Notes: generated from the letters alone by a model not told the origin. DNA of 64,000 nucleotides from Paenibacillus sp. MAHUQ-63 (GCF_028765165.1 NZ_JARADB010000003.1:1037210-1101209), one strand, 5' to 3'. Shown: positions 1 through 8,916, numbered from the stretch's first letter. Made by a program: numbers and translations.

Positions 1-59
1 TTCAAGCTGCAGTCCCTTGCCCACAGCCTGCTGCATAAGCAAGCTCGGCTCCTCCTAGA

Positions 60-280
60 GAGCCAAGCCTCTACCGAGAGTCCCGCCCATAGCGGGAATT
101 TCTCCTGTTACATGCAGCCTGGCGGATCCTCGAATGCTGAATAACAGGAATTCCTCCCGTTATTCAGCGCGTACTCTCAGCCTTTACGCGAAATAGGGAT
201 GAATTAACGGGAGGAGTTCCCTTTATTCGTACGACTGGGCTAATTTTCTCGCGAATAACGGGAGAAATTCCAGTTACGCT
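60..280. repeat. Cluster of short palindromic repeat units
   Basis: At least four imperfect copies of a unit built on TAACGGGAG-GAATTCC lie within about 200 bases: near 91-112, 139-166, 195-229 and 249-275. The second copy reads GAATAACAGGAATTCC followed by TCCCGTTATTC and is almost a perfect palindrome. No coding region is credible here. The units look like a dispersed palindromic repeat of the REP/MITE kind, decayed and clustered. A further copy lies inside the long repeat near 54749. The family is not one I can name. Confidence 0.55.
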
Positions 281-490
281 TTGCGGCTGACCAAGCAAGC
301 TCGGCTCCCTCAACGAGAGAGCCACGCCACGCCGCAGATCAAGAAAAAACCGCCAGGGAATATCGCCCTGACGGTCCGATCTTATGCTTCTTCTCAAAAT
401 GTTCTTTAATCATCCGTACGGCCTCGTCCATGAACTCTTTCAACATTTTTCTATGAAATAAAAGAACATTCCACAGCCCTTCATCGATCG
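208..490. repeat. Long dispersed repeat, copy 1 (partner at 54749-54991)
   Basis: About 220 bases from 208 to 430 match 54749-54976 with only scattered differences. They include the palindromic unit, a stretch beginning AGCAAGCTCGGCTCC, a terminator hairpin and the 3' end of a transposase-like frame. This copy then continues 44 bases that copy 2 lacks, and the two rejoin at a 12-base match (CAGCCCTTCATC, near 474-486). Copy 2 is therefore an internally deleted version of the same ancestral element. Confidence 0.8.
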
Positions 491-554
491 TAAATACCAC
501 ATGTCGATGATTCACCTGGAATACATCCTCTGTTAGTAATCGGCTCCATTCTTC
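339..554 (-). pseudogene. Remnant of IS91-like transposase
   Basis: Read on the minus strand between stop codons, this 71-codon frame contains the segment FQVNHRHVVFTIDEGLWN followed by a helix rich in Lys and Glu (MIKEHFEKKHK). VNHRHVVFTI-x-E-LW is a hallmark I recognise from the rolling-circle Y2 transposases of IS91-type elements, just after their zinc-binding domain. The zinc-binding cysteines, the catalytic tyrosines and a start codon are all missing. The frame ends inside a terminator hairpin. It is a fragment and cannot encode a working enzyme. The family call rests on motif memory only. Confidence 0.6.
347..376 (-). terminator. Rho-independent terminator inside the repeat
   Basis: ACCGTCAGGG and CCCTGGCGGT can pair around a short loop and are followed on the minus strand by TTTTTT. 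The same hairpin, with a perfect stem, occurs in the second repeat copy at 54891-54922. Confidence 0.7.
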
Positions 555-556
555 TT

Positions 557-595
557 AAAAAAGGAGCTAAGCGCAAACAAGCCGCTTAGCTCCTT
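557..595 (-). terminator. Terminator downstream of nagA
   Basis: A perfect 13-bp stem, AAGGAGCTAAGCG with its complement at 583-595, has a 9-base loop and is followed on the minus strand by a run of T. It lies about 210 bases past the nagA stop codon, with a short gene remnant in between, and is the first strong terminator for that transcript. Confidence 0.8.
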
Positions 596-617
596 ATTCA
601 TTCAATTCCCGTCTTCC

Positions 618-728
618 TTAGCCGACCCTGCGCGCCTTCAGCGCTTGAAGCTGCGCCTCGGTCATCCCGATGGTGCACAAATAGTGCTCGGTGTTCGTGG
701 ATTCTTCCGCGAGGTGCTTCTTCTGATC
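618..728 (-). pseudogene. C-terminal fragment of an unidentified gene
   Basis: A minus-strand frame opens after a stop codon near 729 and reads KKHLAEESTNTEHYL, then GMTEAQLQALKARRVG, then stop at 618. The amphipathic, Glu-rich composition looks like a genuine protein tail, and it lies next to other fragments, so it is probably the end of a truncated gene. I do not recognise the family. A distant likeness to the C-terminus of bacterial tyrosine phosphatases is too weak to name it. Confidence 0.35.
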
Positions 729-801
729 GGATCATTCCCGGAATCATTTATGTCAATGATGGAAAAAATACTGCCTTCAATGTCGTTCAGAAAAAATCAA
801 T

Positions 802-1956
802 TTAAATGATCCGCCCTTCAATCATCGTCCATTGAACCTCATACTTCTCGTTCAATAGAACCAAATTAGCGAAATATCCCGGCTTGATTGATCCAATTTG
901 GCATAAGCCTAGAATTTCAGCTGGTGAGGCAGCAGCCATTTGCACAGCATCAACAAGCGGAATACCTGTCTGAACGGTATGGTGTAATGCTTCATTCATC
1001 GTCACCGTGCTTGAGGCCAACGTTCCGTCTTTCAGGCGAGCGACGCCTTCCGATACCATGACCTCATGACCGCCAAAACGGTATGTCCCATCCCCGAGTC
1101 CCATCGCTTGAAGTGCATCGGTGATCAATACCATCCCCGACGGTCCCTTGATACGATGCATAAGCCGGATAATCGCGGGATGCAGGTGCACCCTATCTAC
1201 GATGGCTTGAAGACTGACATGCTGCTCTTCGAAGGCAGCCACGATCAATCCCGGATCGCGGTGATGAATCGGGCGCATTCCGTTGAAACAATGCGTCACA
1301 TGACTGGCTCCCGCAGCAAAGGCCGACTTGGCCTCTTCATAGGTAGCGTCGGAATGAGCCAAGGCAATAACGATTCCTTGATCCTTCAGAAAGGAGATAA
1401 GCTCCATGCCGCCCGGCAGCTCGGGTGCGAGCGTAACCATTTTAATAAGACCGTCCGCTTCATCCAAGATTTTGCGCATTTCCTCTAGATCCGGATGTCG
1501 GAGATACTTCTCATTCTGCATGCCTTTCCGTTTCGGATTCAGGTAGGGTCCCTCCAAATGAATACCAGCGATTTTGGCTCCGGCTTCATGCCCTATTACC
1601 TTCTTCACGCTGCGAATCATCGCATACAAATCCTCTAATGTTGATGTTACAGACGTTACTAAGAATGACGTGCATCCCGTTGAAGCGCAAGCGCGTGAAA
1701 CCGCTTGAATACTCTCCTCCGTTCCATCCATCATGTCAAATCCGTTAGCTCCATGAATATGCACGTCTATCATTCCGGGGATTAACAGGTGTCCTTTTCC
1801 ATCCAACTGCTCATAATCCGACTTAAAGGGGTCTTCCGGATAATCACTTGCTTCCTTTATCATTTGGATGTACCCATCTTGGATCCAAACTTCAGCCTCG
1901 CGTACAATCCGATTCTCCGCAACTAGCTGAACATTGCTAATGATTACGTTTTTCAT
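802..1956 (-). CDS. nagA: N-acetylglucosamine-6-phosphate deacetylase
   Basis: Cytosolic metal-dependent deacetylase that turns GlcNAc-6-P (or GalNAc-6-P) into the amino-sugar phosphate and acetate. At 384 aa it has the normal family length. Visible family residues are the HxH pair H66/H68 in IDVHIHG, E135 in GIHLEGPY, H201 in LAHSDAT, H222 in VTHCFNG, and D280 in LITDALQA, the expected catalytic aspartate. The ATG at 1956 is chosen because GGGAGG lies just upstream; the longer frame reaching 1980 has no better site. It follows the alpha-galactosidase gene by 111 bases on the same strand. That pairing hints that the sugar could be N-acetylgalactosamine, in which case it would act as AgaA. NagB is not in the window. 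Confidence 0.93.
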   Translation of the reverse strand: MKNVIISNVQLVAENRIVREAEVWIQDGYIQMIKEASDYPEDPFKSDYEQLDGKGHLLIPGMIDVHIHGANGFDMMDGTEESIQAVSRACASTGCTSFLVTSVTSTLEDLYAMIRSVKKVIGHEAGAKIAGIHLEGPYLNPKRKGMQNEKYLRHPDLEEMRKILDEADGLIKMVTLAPELPGGMELISFLKDQGIVIALAHSDATYEEAKSAFAAGASHVTHCFNGMRPIHHRDPGLIVAAFEEQHVSLQAIVDRVHLHPAIIRLMHRIKGPSGMVLITDALQAMGLGDGTYRFGGHEVMVSEGVARLKDGTLASSTVTMNEALHHTVQTGIPLVDAVQMAAASPAEILGLCQIGSIKPGYFANLVLLNEKYEVQWTMIEGRII

Positions 1957-2067
1957 TCTGGTCCTCCCTTGGAATTCCAACTAGATTATTTTCTTGCACA
2001 CTCTAAGAGGTTAGACTATGGCAGCCGGGAATTAGTTGGGTCTATCGGTGCTCAGATTGAAGACTAC

Positions 2068-4218
2068 TTACTCTGTGAGCTGATAGCGATAGAGCACAAA
2101 CGAGAAGGGCGCCGAAAGAACGAAAGGATATTTACCGCTCGCGTCCGCCTGTACCTGCACAATTTCTTCACTTTGGTTCGCCATGACGACATCCTTCTCC
2201 TCCATGCGAATGATCTCCTTAAGGCTAAGCGTGGCACTACGCTCTACGCCCCAAAGCTCCATCGCATCCTGCGAGGCCTGATGTTTCTCCCGAATGATAA
2301 GCAAATATCCGCTATACGGATCTGTTATACTTTGAAGCCCCGTCCAGGAAGTCCCCGACGGCTCCTCGCCTAGGGGTAGAACATGCCCTCCCAATATGGC
2401 GGGATGATGAGGCTTGACGGCTTCAATCACTTTGGCTAACGAAGCCGACTGCAAGGCATCCAACCCTGATGTCTCCATCCAGGCCAAAGCATTGGTAAAG
2501 GCGGCAACCATAAAAGCATATGCCTGTCCGCTATGATAAGGAGCTAAGGGATCCTCCATATACTTATCTCTATTCCGCGAGACATTCAAGTACTCCATTT
2601 GCAATCTGTCTGCAGAGATGTACGGCATTAGCAACCACAAATTGCGCAGCGTCCAATGCGGATAATAATTGCCCCAATCCGTATAACGATTTTCCAGGAA
2701 TATCGTTCCATAATGGGTTTGTCCGAAATACCCCAACCGTTGTTGCGCCGTCGCATCAATATTAAGTACCACCTCGCCTCCCGTGGCTTTTACGACCTGA
2801 CGCATCATATTCAGCAGTCTCGTTTCTCCAAGCTTGGATCGAATGTCTATGCCATCTAATTTAAAGGCCGCGATCCCATACTTGTCATGCAGCTGGAGCA
2901 AAGTGGCAACGTCCTTCTCCCAATTGACGTAATGATCGGAAGAGTCCGGTGAAAACCATAATCCGAGCTTAACCCCCCGTTCATCAGCCGCTGCCACAAT
3001 CGGTGACAATCCATTAGGAAAACGTTCAGGATGGACTTGCCAGAATTCCCCATCGCCACTGTAATAATCGCTCCAAAGCCCGCCTCCAGACACGGCATTC
3101 ACGGAATTGCAGGTGATCCCTTTTTGCCAGCCGTCATCGATTTGCATCATGGTAAGACCGAGATTAGAAGCTGCCTGCAGTTCTTTCAATAGGAAGCCTT
3201 CATGCAATGCGCTGTCTTTGGAACGGTCGCCCCATGTATTGCTCATCAGAAAGCTGTCTCTCTCCGGCCTATACTGTCGAAGATTTCTGTGGTAATCATT
3301 CAAGAGCCGTAGGCTGTTATAACCATTGCCATCATAAACCCCGACCATGGTTCCGTAACTCGTTACAGGTTCCCCTGACGCCACATCCTCCTGCGTGATG
3401 CCTGAGCCTTGGACGGAAAGGCTTTTACCGTGAAAATAAAAATCCATACACGCCGGCTGTAAATCCCCTAACGGAGTAGGACCTTCCTTCATCATCAGTA
3501 ATCCGCCGTCGTGAAGCGTCGATTGGAGCCTAAGCAGGTTGCCGCGTAAACCGAGCTGTTCATTCACATACATCAAGCCATTATCTTTGCTAATCAGATT
3601 ATTATGGGTATCGGTTTGATCACGGAAGCTTACCGTTTCCCACCGACAATGCAAATGCTGAAGGGGCAGCAAGTCGCAATAGTCTCCCCCGGCTCTCCCA
3701 CGGTCTTGATTATTGTCATCTAATTGAAGCTCATCTCCTGCAGCATCCTCATTCGGCTTGCGATCCGGCTGTATCCAGGCTATGAATGAAGGAGCGGCTT
3801 CAATCTCGCGAACGGATGCCCGATAACCGGATCGTACCGTAAATTCGTGACGAATAAAAGAGGCCCCCGGGTATATTTTAATCGTTAGACGGACAACCAA
3901 ACCTCCGTCGCCATGATCCAAGTTCATGTCCACATCCGCCCGCAAATACGGCTTGGAGATGCCATGATCATCGTCTTCATAAGCATTAACCCGAGCGTCC
4001 GTTACTTTTGCAGCAGATGATAGCCATGGGAATTGAAACATCGGTTTTCTGCCGGCAGGAGACAACCATTCGATTTGATTCTTTTTATCATAGATAGACC
4101 TGCTTAGCAGTCCTCCATCTTCAAAAGCCCATACGCGTTCAATAGCTGCGTTACCGGCTTTTACTTGCGACCCCTCGATTACGACGTAGCCATCCTTCAA
4201 CCACTTCGATTTCAACAT
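2068..4218 (-). CDS. GH36-like alpha-galactosidase / alpha-N-acetylgalactosaminidase
   Basis: Predicted retaining alpha-galactosidase of the GH36/GH-D clan, 716 aa, with no signal peptide, so probably cytosolic. The N-terminal third is beta-rich. The central barrel contains MQIDDGWQ, LGLWFSPD and FKLDGIDI, where D455 is the expected nucleophile of the clan's KxD motif. The C-terminal part ends in a beta-domain. The frame runs open to 4392, but that would overlap the divergent regulator and encode a poor N-terminus, so the ATG at 4218, preceded by GGGGTG, is preferred. It is transcribed toward nagA. The clan includes alpha-N-acetylgalactosaminidases, and the nagA neighbour makes that specificity plausible. 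Substrate is inference. Confidence 0.8.
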   Translation of the reverse strand: MLKSKWLKDGYVVIEGSQVKAGNAAIERVWAFEDGGLLSRSIYDKKNQIEWLSPAGRKPMFQFPWLSSAAKVTDARVNAYEDDDHGISKPYLRADVDMNLDHGDGGLVVRLTIKIYPGASFIRHEFTVRSGYRASVREIEAAPSFIAWIQPDRKPNEDAAGDELQLDDNNQDRGRAGGDYCDLLPLQHLHCRWETVSFRDQTDTHNNLISKDNGLMYVNEQLGLRGNLLRLQSTLHDGGLLMMKEGPTPLGDLQPACMDFYFHGKSLSVQGSGITQEDVASGEPVTSYGTMVGVYDGNGYNSLRLLNDYHRNLRQYRPERDSFLMSNTWGDRSKDSALHEGFLLKELQAASNLGLTMMQIDDGWQKGITCNSVNAVSGGGLWSDYYSGDGEFWQVHPERFPNGLSPIVAAADERGVKLGLWFSPDSSDHYVNWEKDVATLLQLHDKYGIAAFKLDGIDIRSKLGETRLLNMMRQVVKATGGEVVLNIDATAQQRLGYFGQTHYGTIFLENRYTDWGNYYPHWTLRNLWLLMPYISADRLQMEYLNVSRNRDKYMEDPLAPYHSGQAYAFMVAAFTNALAWMETSGLDALQSASLAKVIEAVKPHHPAILGGHVLPLGEEPSGTSWTGLQSITDPYSGYLLIIREKHQASQDAMELWGVERSATLSLKEIIRMEEKDVVMANQSEEIVQVQADASGKYPFVLSAPFSFVLYRYQLTE

Positions 4219-4324
4219 AGAGAAACACACCCCAATGTGGTAAAATATTTTCCAATAAATCGAGTATATCTCCTTTACAAGGAACGAAAAATAGGAACAT
4301 TTTGAAAAGGAGTGGTAAAAAATT

Positions 4325-5197
4325 GTGGATAGATCATTTGGGTTTCGATATACGTCCACCGAAGATAACAACCTATTTAAACTCGTGTCCATCGGTCATG
4401 AAATCACACACGATGAGAATTATCAGTGGGATGGAATGAAACGCGAAGGAGCCGGCTTCATTTTTCAATATACGCTTAAAGGTGCTGGTATGCTGCGAAT
4501 CGGCGAGGAACAAATGGAGGTAGGCAGGCATCAGGCTCTATGGGTCCAAATCCCCAGTGACCACGCCTACTGGTTTAACCCGGCGGCAGCGGAGCAATGG
4601 GAATTTATATGGATTCGTTTCGAGGGCATCAAGGGGGAGAACCTGCGTCAAGAGGTGATGGGGCTGGACAGCAGCATCCTCGCTATCCATCCGGAAGCTG
4701 CGCCGATTACATTGCTCTGGCAATTATACGAGGATGTAAACCGTAAACAAATAGGTGACCGGTTCGATCTTTCACTGCGCATCTATGAATGGCTGCTGTC
4801 TCTTCAGCGATTTCTTCACAGCAGAGAGGCCGTTGCCTTTCAGGACATACCGGCTGCTTACCGTACGGTTGCAGGACATATCGATCATCATTACGGTTCG
4901 GACCTTTCCTTAGATCAATTGGCTGAGGTTGCCGGACTCAACAAATACTATTTATGCAAAATGTTTCCCCTGTATTATCATGTCAGTACCATGGATTATC
5001 TGCGTAATCGACGAATAGAAAAAGCCGCCGAGCTGCTGCAAAATCCCCATCTTACGATTAAGGAAATCGCGTCTCGTTGCGGCTTTCACGATGCCGGCTA
5101 TTTCGGCAAGGTGTTTCACAAAATGATGGGCATGTCTCCCCGCACGTACAGGGAAACAGCGAGTAAGCATGAAGATTATATAAGGCTGCTTGAATAG
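4325..5197 (+). CDS. AraC family transcriptional regulator
   Basis: A 290-aa one-component regulator with a GTG start at 4325 preceded by AAAGGAG. The N-terminal half resembles the cupin-like ligand pocket of AraC proteins (GAGFIFQYTLKGAGML, then QALWVQIPSDHAYWF). The C-terminal 100 residues form two helix-turn-helix units: LSLDQLAEVAGLNKYYLCKM, then TIKEIASRCGFHDAGYFGKV and the closing GMSPRTYRE. It is divergent from the alpha-galactosidase gene, with 106 bases between the starts. It most likely controls the alpha-galactosidase-nagA unit in response to a released galactoside. The ligand is unknown. Confidence 0.88.
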   Translation: MDRSFGFRYTSTEDNNLFKLVSIGHEITHDENYQWDGMKREGAGFIFQYTLKGAGMLRIGEEQMEVGRHQALWVQIPSDHAYWFNPAAAEQWEFIWIRFEGIKGENLRQEVMGLDSSILAIHPEAAPITLLWQLYEDVNRKQIGDRFDLSLRIYEWLLSLQRFLHSREAVAFQDIPAAYRTVAGHIDHHYGSDLSLDQLAEVAGLNKYYLCKMFPLYYHVSTMDYLRNRRIEKAAELLQNPHLTIKEIASRCGFHDAGYFGKVFHKMMGMSPRTYRETASKHEDYIRLLE

Positions 5198-5218
5198 CTA
5201 TAAGCCGTCTTATCAACA

Positions 5219-5758
5219 TCAAAGGGCTGTACCTCTTGTAGGCACATACAGCCCCGACATATCGGCACCCTCCAACTCAAGCAATTTCACCTTTTTATGA
5301 ACACCCCCGGCGTACCCCGTCAAGCTGCCGTTTGAACCTACAACCCGATGGCAGGGAATGAGGATTGAAATTGGGTTATGCCCAACAGCTCCTCCAACCG
5401 CTTGGCTTGACATGCTTTCCTTGTTCATCCTTTCCGCCATTTTTTTTGCAATGTCGCCGTAGGTGATCACCTCGCCGTATGGGATTTCACATAGAATGCT
5501 CCATACCTCTTGACGGAACCCGCTGCCAATGGGACGGAGCGGCAATGCTGAAATGTCGGGCTTCTCGCCCGCAAAGTATTGGTTCAGCCATTTTTTTACG
5601 GTATCGAATATCGGCAGGTCACCACACACGATCGCCCCTTCAGGTATAGTTGCCCCGTGATACTTTTGCCCCTCAATCCATGTCCCAACAAGGCCGCTTC
5701 CATCCGATGCGAGTGTAATGATTCCTAGTGGTGACGGGTAGGTTGTCTGATAATACAT
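5219..5758 (-). CDS. ogt: Methylated-DNA--protein-cysteine methyltransferase
   Basis: Suicide repair protein that transfers the alkyl group from O6-alkylguanine in DNA to its own cysteine. At 179 aa it has the Ogt length. The acceptor motif is PCHRV with C136, followed by GYAGG; the upstream FRQEVWSIL and IPYGEVITYGDIA are the conserved DNA-binding elements. The ATG at 5758 has AAGGAGG in front. It starts 12 bases after the Ada-AlkA gene on the same strand, so the two repair functions are co-transcribed and probably induced together by methylated Ada. It is convergent with the AraC gene, 21 bases away. Confidence 0.93.
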   Translation of the reverse strand: MYYQTTYPSPLGIITLASDGSGLVGTWIEGQKYHGATIPEGAIVCGDLPIFDTVKKWLNQYFAGEKPDISALPLRPIGSGFRQEVWSILCEIPYGEVITYGDIAKKMAERMNKESMSSQAVGGAVGHNPISILIPCHRVVGSNGSLTGYAGGVHKKVKLLELEGADMSGLYVPTRGTAL

Positions 5759-5770
5759 CTTCCTGCCTCC

Positions 5771-7213
5771 TTATTGCGCGTTCCAAAGGTTGATAGTGGC
5801 ATAACTGCGCCACGGCCGCCATGCTTCCGCCATTTTCAGTAATTCCTCTGAGGTGTAGGGACCCGCATCTGTCTCAAGGAATGCGTCCGGCCATTCCATT
5901 GCACGCATAGCGATGTACTGCGCTGTCCAGCTTCCGATTCCGCGAATCGCCATCAGCTTCGTCATCTCTTCCTCCGGCTGGGCTGGGAGGTCAAAATCAA
6001 TTTCCCCCTGTACGAATGCTCGTGCCAGTTCATAAATCGTGTTTGACCGTACAGCGGTAACACCTAATACGCCGAAGCGATCTTCAATCGCTCCTTCTAA
6101 AGACAATAGATCTTCGGGTAAAGGAAAAATGTGGGTCAATTCCTCAATCGAGGTTTGGATCGGCATGCCGTAAGTTTGGACAATTCTGGATGCCAATGTG
6201 CTTGCCGCTTTCACGGTAATTTGCTGTCCCAGCACCGCCTGCACTGCCATTTCAAACGCATTGAAGCACCCCGGCACGCGGGCTCCCAGAACACAAAGAC
6301 CGGGTTGTATATCGTTCATTACCCGAAGTGTTTCGTGCACCGCACCCGGGTCGCAATACAAGTCAAACAGATGTCGGATCCGTGCAAGTACTTGCGGCAG
6401 TACAGGCAGTAAAGTATCGCTTACGGTTACGCTCAATGCATGCCTTTTAGGATCATGCCCCACCCGCACCCAACCATAGATAGGCTTTCCATCAGCGTTT
6501 ACCATATGAACGGTACGCATGTATTCGCCGTTTTTTACTGCTTCAATTCCAGCTATTGTGCGTCCGGCCAGAAGATGCAGCATTTCGTCCCAAAGATAAG
6601 GCGGACGGTAGCTTAATGATAAAGTTATGTTGTCTTTATGCTTTTTTTCTTCTGCATTCCGTTTTCGTAAGGCCGTGGGCGAAAGCTTATACTGTTTTTT
6701 AAAAAGGCCGTTGAAACGGCGCAAGCTGCCAAAGCCCGCCGCCATCGCAACTTCCAGTACCGACAAATCTGTGTCTGTGAGCAGGTTTTTGGCAAGGAGC
6801 AATCTGCAGGTTTGCAAATACTGAATCGGCGACACGTGATACTCTGCTGCAAAAACGCGCCGCAAATGTCGGTCCGTACAACCAAGTCGCCCGGCTAATT
6901 CCGCTAAACTTTGCCCGCTGCCGCTGCTTTCTTCCAACATTCTTGCTGCCCGATAAACTAAATTAGCGGTAGCGTCGGTGATTGAAGTGCCGGGAGCAAG
7001 CTCCGGCCTGCATAATAGGCATGGGCGGTATCCCGCCTGCTCCGCTGCCGCTGCAGTTCCATAAAACGTGCAGTTTTCCGGCTTCGGTTGCTTGGCCTTG
7101 CATACAGGGCGGCAATAAATTCCCGTTGACGATACGCCTACAAAAAAACGTCCGTCGAAACGTGCGTCTTTTGCCTTGAACGCTGCATACAGAGCATCTT
7201 TGTTATCCGTCAT
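5771..7213 (-). CDS. Ada-type methyl-sensing activator fused to AlkA-like DNA glycosylase
   Basis: A 480-aa fusion. Residues 1-75 form the Ada zinc domain, with C34, C38, C65 and C68 at the same spacing as E. coli Ada C38/C42/C69/C72; C34 would accept methyl from phosphotriesters. Residues about 90-190 are an AraC-type helix-turn-helix (QSLAELAGRLGCTDRHLRRVF). From about 200 onward it is an AlkA-type 3-methyladenine glycosylase, with VQAVLGQQITV, the HhH segment MAIRGIGSWTAQYIAMRA and catalytic D449 in FLETDAG. Between D449 and WRPWRSY there are 15 residues, where E. coli AlkA has about 21, so roughly six residues just after the catalytic aspartate seem to be missing. Its glycosylase activity is therefore uncertain. 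The ATG at 7213 has AAAGGGGTG upstream. Confidence 0.9.
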   Translation of the reverse strand: MTDNKDALYAAFKAKDARFDGRFFVGVSSTGIYCRPVCKAKQPKPENCTFYGTAAAAEQAGYRPCLLCRPELAPGTSITDATANLVYRAARMLEESSGSGQSLAELAGRLGCTDRHLRRVFAAEYHVSPIQYLQTCRLLLAKNLLTDTDLSVLEVAMAAGFGSLRRFNGLFKKQYKLSPTALRKRNAEEKKHKDNITLSLSYRPPYLWDEMLHLLAGRTIAGIEAVKNGEYMRTVHMVNADGKPIYGWVRVGHDPKRHALSVTVSDTLLPVLPQVLARIRHLFDLYCDPGAVHETLRVMNDIQPGLCVLGARVPGCFNAFEMAVQAVLGQQITVKAASTLASRIVQTYGMPIQTSIEELTHIFPLPEDLLSLEGAIEDRFGVLGVTAVRSNTIYELARAFVQGEIDFDLPAQPEEEMTKLMAIRGIGSWTAQYIAMRAMEWPDAFLETDAGPYTSEELLKMAEAWRPWRSYATINLWNAQ

Positions 7214-7377
7214 CTAATCACCCCTTTCCTGACCTGGTTTTATTATACCATGCTGCGCGAAAAGGTCTGGCCATTTTCGGACATGGTTTTTGAAAGCGAC
7301 ACTTAGAGTCCTAGGAATAAAATGGATAATATAGGGGATTATAACACGAATAATATCCAATTGAGGACGATTCCCCG

Positions 7378-8898
7378 ATGACACAGCCCTTGTCCGATTC
7401 AATTACAGAAAACTTGAGCTATATTCTCGAGTCAACAGGAAATAGCGATGATATTGTCTCCAGAACATTTCGTGCAGGCCCTGACGGACAAATCCAGGTA
7501 TGCCTTCTTTATACGGATGGCTTAACGGATAAGAATTCGGTTCAAGAATTCGTCATTACGCCTCTAATGAATCATATTGGCCCACGGGAAGTGGACCTGC
7601 TTTGCTATTCGGATGACACTTTATTCTCTGGACTCAAGGAACAGGTCCTCACGGTGGGAGCGATTAAGGATGTTCAGGATCATGAAGCGTTAATCCATTT
7701 TCTCCTGTCCGGCCAGGTCATCTTGCTTATTGAAGGCATATCCCAGGCCTTATCGATCAACATGAGCCAGTGGGAGGATCGAGGCGTCAGTGAGTCAAGC
7801 GCACAATCCGTCGTACGCGGGCCGAAAGAAGCCTTCACGGAGAATCTGCGGACCAATACCTCTTTACTTCGCCGAAAGATCAAAGACCGGAACCTCTGGC
7901 TGGAAAGCATATCGCTCGGTCAATATACCAAAACAAACGTTGCGATCATGTATATTCATGGTTTAGCTAATGACAAAATTGTGGAAGAGGTTCGCTCCCG
8001 TCTCGGAAGGATTCAGATAGACGGCATTCTTGAGAGCAGTTATATCGAGGAAATGATCGAAGATAAGAAGTGGACGCCATTTCCGACTGTATTCAATTCG
8101 GAGCGGCCGGATGTGATCGCTGCAGGACTTCTGGAAGGACGCGTCGCGATCTTGGTGGACGGCACTCCTTTCGTTCTTCTGGTCCCCGCATTATTCGTCC
8201 AATTCTATCAAGCAGCGGAGGATCATTATCAGCGGGCAGATATCAGCACCTTAATCCGTTTCATTCGAATCTTCGCTCTTTTTATTGCTCTTAGTGCTCC
8301 TTCACTCTATATCGCCATCACAACATTTCATCAGGAAATGCTGCCAACCAGGCTGCTTATGAGCTTGGCAGCACAGCGGGAGGGGGTCCCATTCCCCGCT
8401 TTTATTGAAGCCTTAATGATGGAAATAACATTTGAGATATTGCGGGAAGCCGGTATCCGCATGCCCAAAACCGTTGGACAAGCGATCTCCATCGTAGGTT
8501 CCCTGGTTATCGGGCAAGCGGCAGTGGAAGCAGGAATTGTTTCAGCAGCTATGGTCATCGTTGTTGCAATTACGGCAATTTCCAGCTTCGTCCTTCCTTC
8601 TTATAACATATCCATTACGATACGTATGCTGCGGTTTATCCTGATGGGTTTAGCCGCATCCTTCGGCCTGTACGGCGTTACGATCGGTACCTTAACCTTG
8701 CTTTTGCATATGTGCAGCTTGCGTTCCTTTGGTGTTCCCTATATGAGTCCATTTGCTCCGTTCATTCCAAGTGATCAGGATGACGCTCTCTTCAGGCTGC
8801 CTCGTTGGATGCAGCGCAAGCGACCGCGTTTAATCAACCAAACAAATACGATCCGGGAAGAACCGGCTCCTCATCCGAAATCCAGAGGTTCCGTCTGA
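7378..8898 (+). CDS. Spore germination receptor A subunit (GerA/GerKA family)
   Basis: First gene of a germination receptor operon, 506 aa. The N-terminal half (to about 280) is the soluble GerA domain (LSYILESTGNSDDIVSRTF, then SVVRGPKEAFTENLRTN). The C-terminal half has several membrane segments, including FIRIFALFIALSAPSLYIA and GQAISIVGSLVIGQAAV, and ends in a charged tail. These proteins sit in the spore inner membrane and respond to nutrients. The ATG at 7378 has TTGAGGA upstream. GerC follows after 18 bases. Expression is expected in the forespore under SigG, but I could not place a convincing SigG promoter in 7214-7377. The germinant cannot be deduced. Confidence 0.92.
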   Translation: MTQPLSDSITENLSYILESTGNSDDIVSRTFRAGPDGQIQVCLLYTDGLTDKNSVQEFVITPLMNHIGPREVDLLCYSDDTLFSGLKEQVLTVGAIKDVQDHEALIHFLLSGQVILLIEGISQALSINMSQWEDRGVSESSAQSVVRGPKEAFTENLRTNTSLLRRKIKDRNLWLESISLGQYTKTNVAIMYIHGLANDKIVEEVRSRLGRIQIDGILESSYIEEMIEDKKWTPFPTVFNSERPDVIAAGLLEGRVAILVDGTPFVLLVPALFVQFYQAAEDHYQRADISTLIRFIRIFALFIALSAPSLYIAITTFHQEMLPTRLLMSLAAQREGVPFPAFIEALMMEITFEILREAGIRMPKTVGQAISIVGSLVIGQAAVEAGIVSAAMVIVVAITAISSFVLPSYNISITIRMLRFILMGLAASFGLYGVTIGTLTLLLHMCSLRSFGVPYMSPFAPFIPSDQDDALFRLPRWMQRKRPRLINQTNTIREEPAPHPKSRGSV

Positions 8899-8916
8899 CG
8901 TTAAGGAGGAAATCGT

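Noticed and set aside
164..397. 77-codon frame at the window start
   Set aside because: It spans palindromic repeats and the terminator of the repeat, with no ribosome binding site. It is non-coding.
7214..7377. SigG promoter upstream of the ger operon
   Set aside because: A GAATA-type element is seen near 7314, but no matching -10 lies at the right spacing, so it was not listed.
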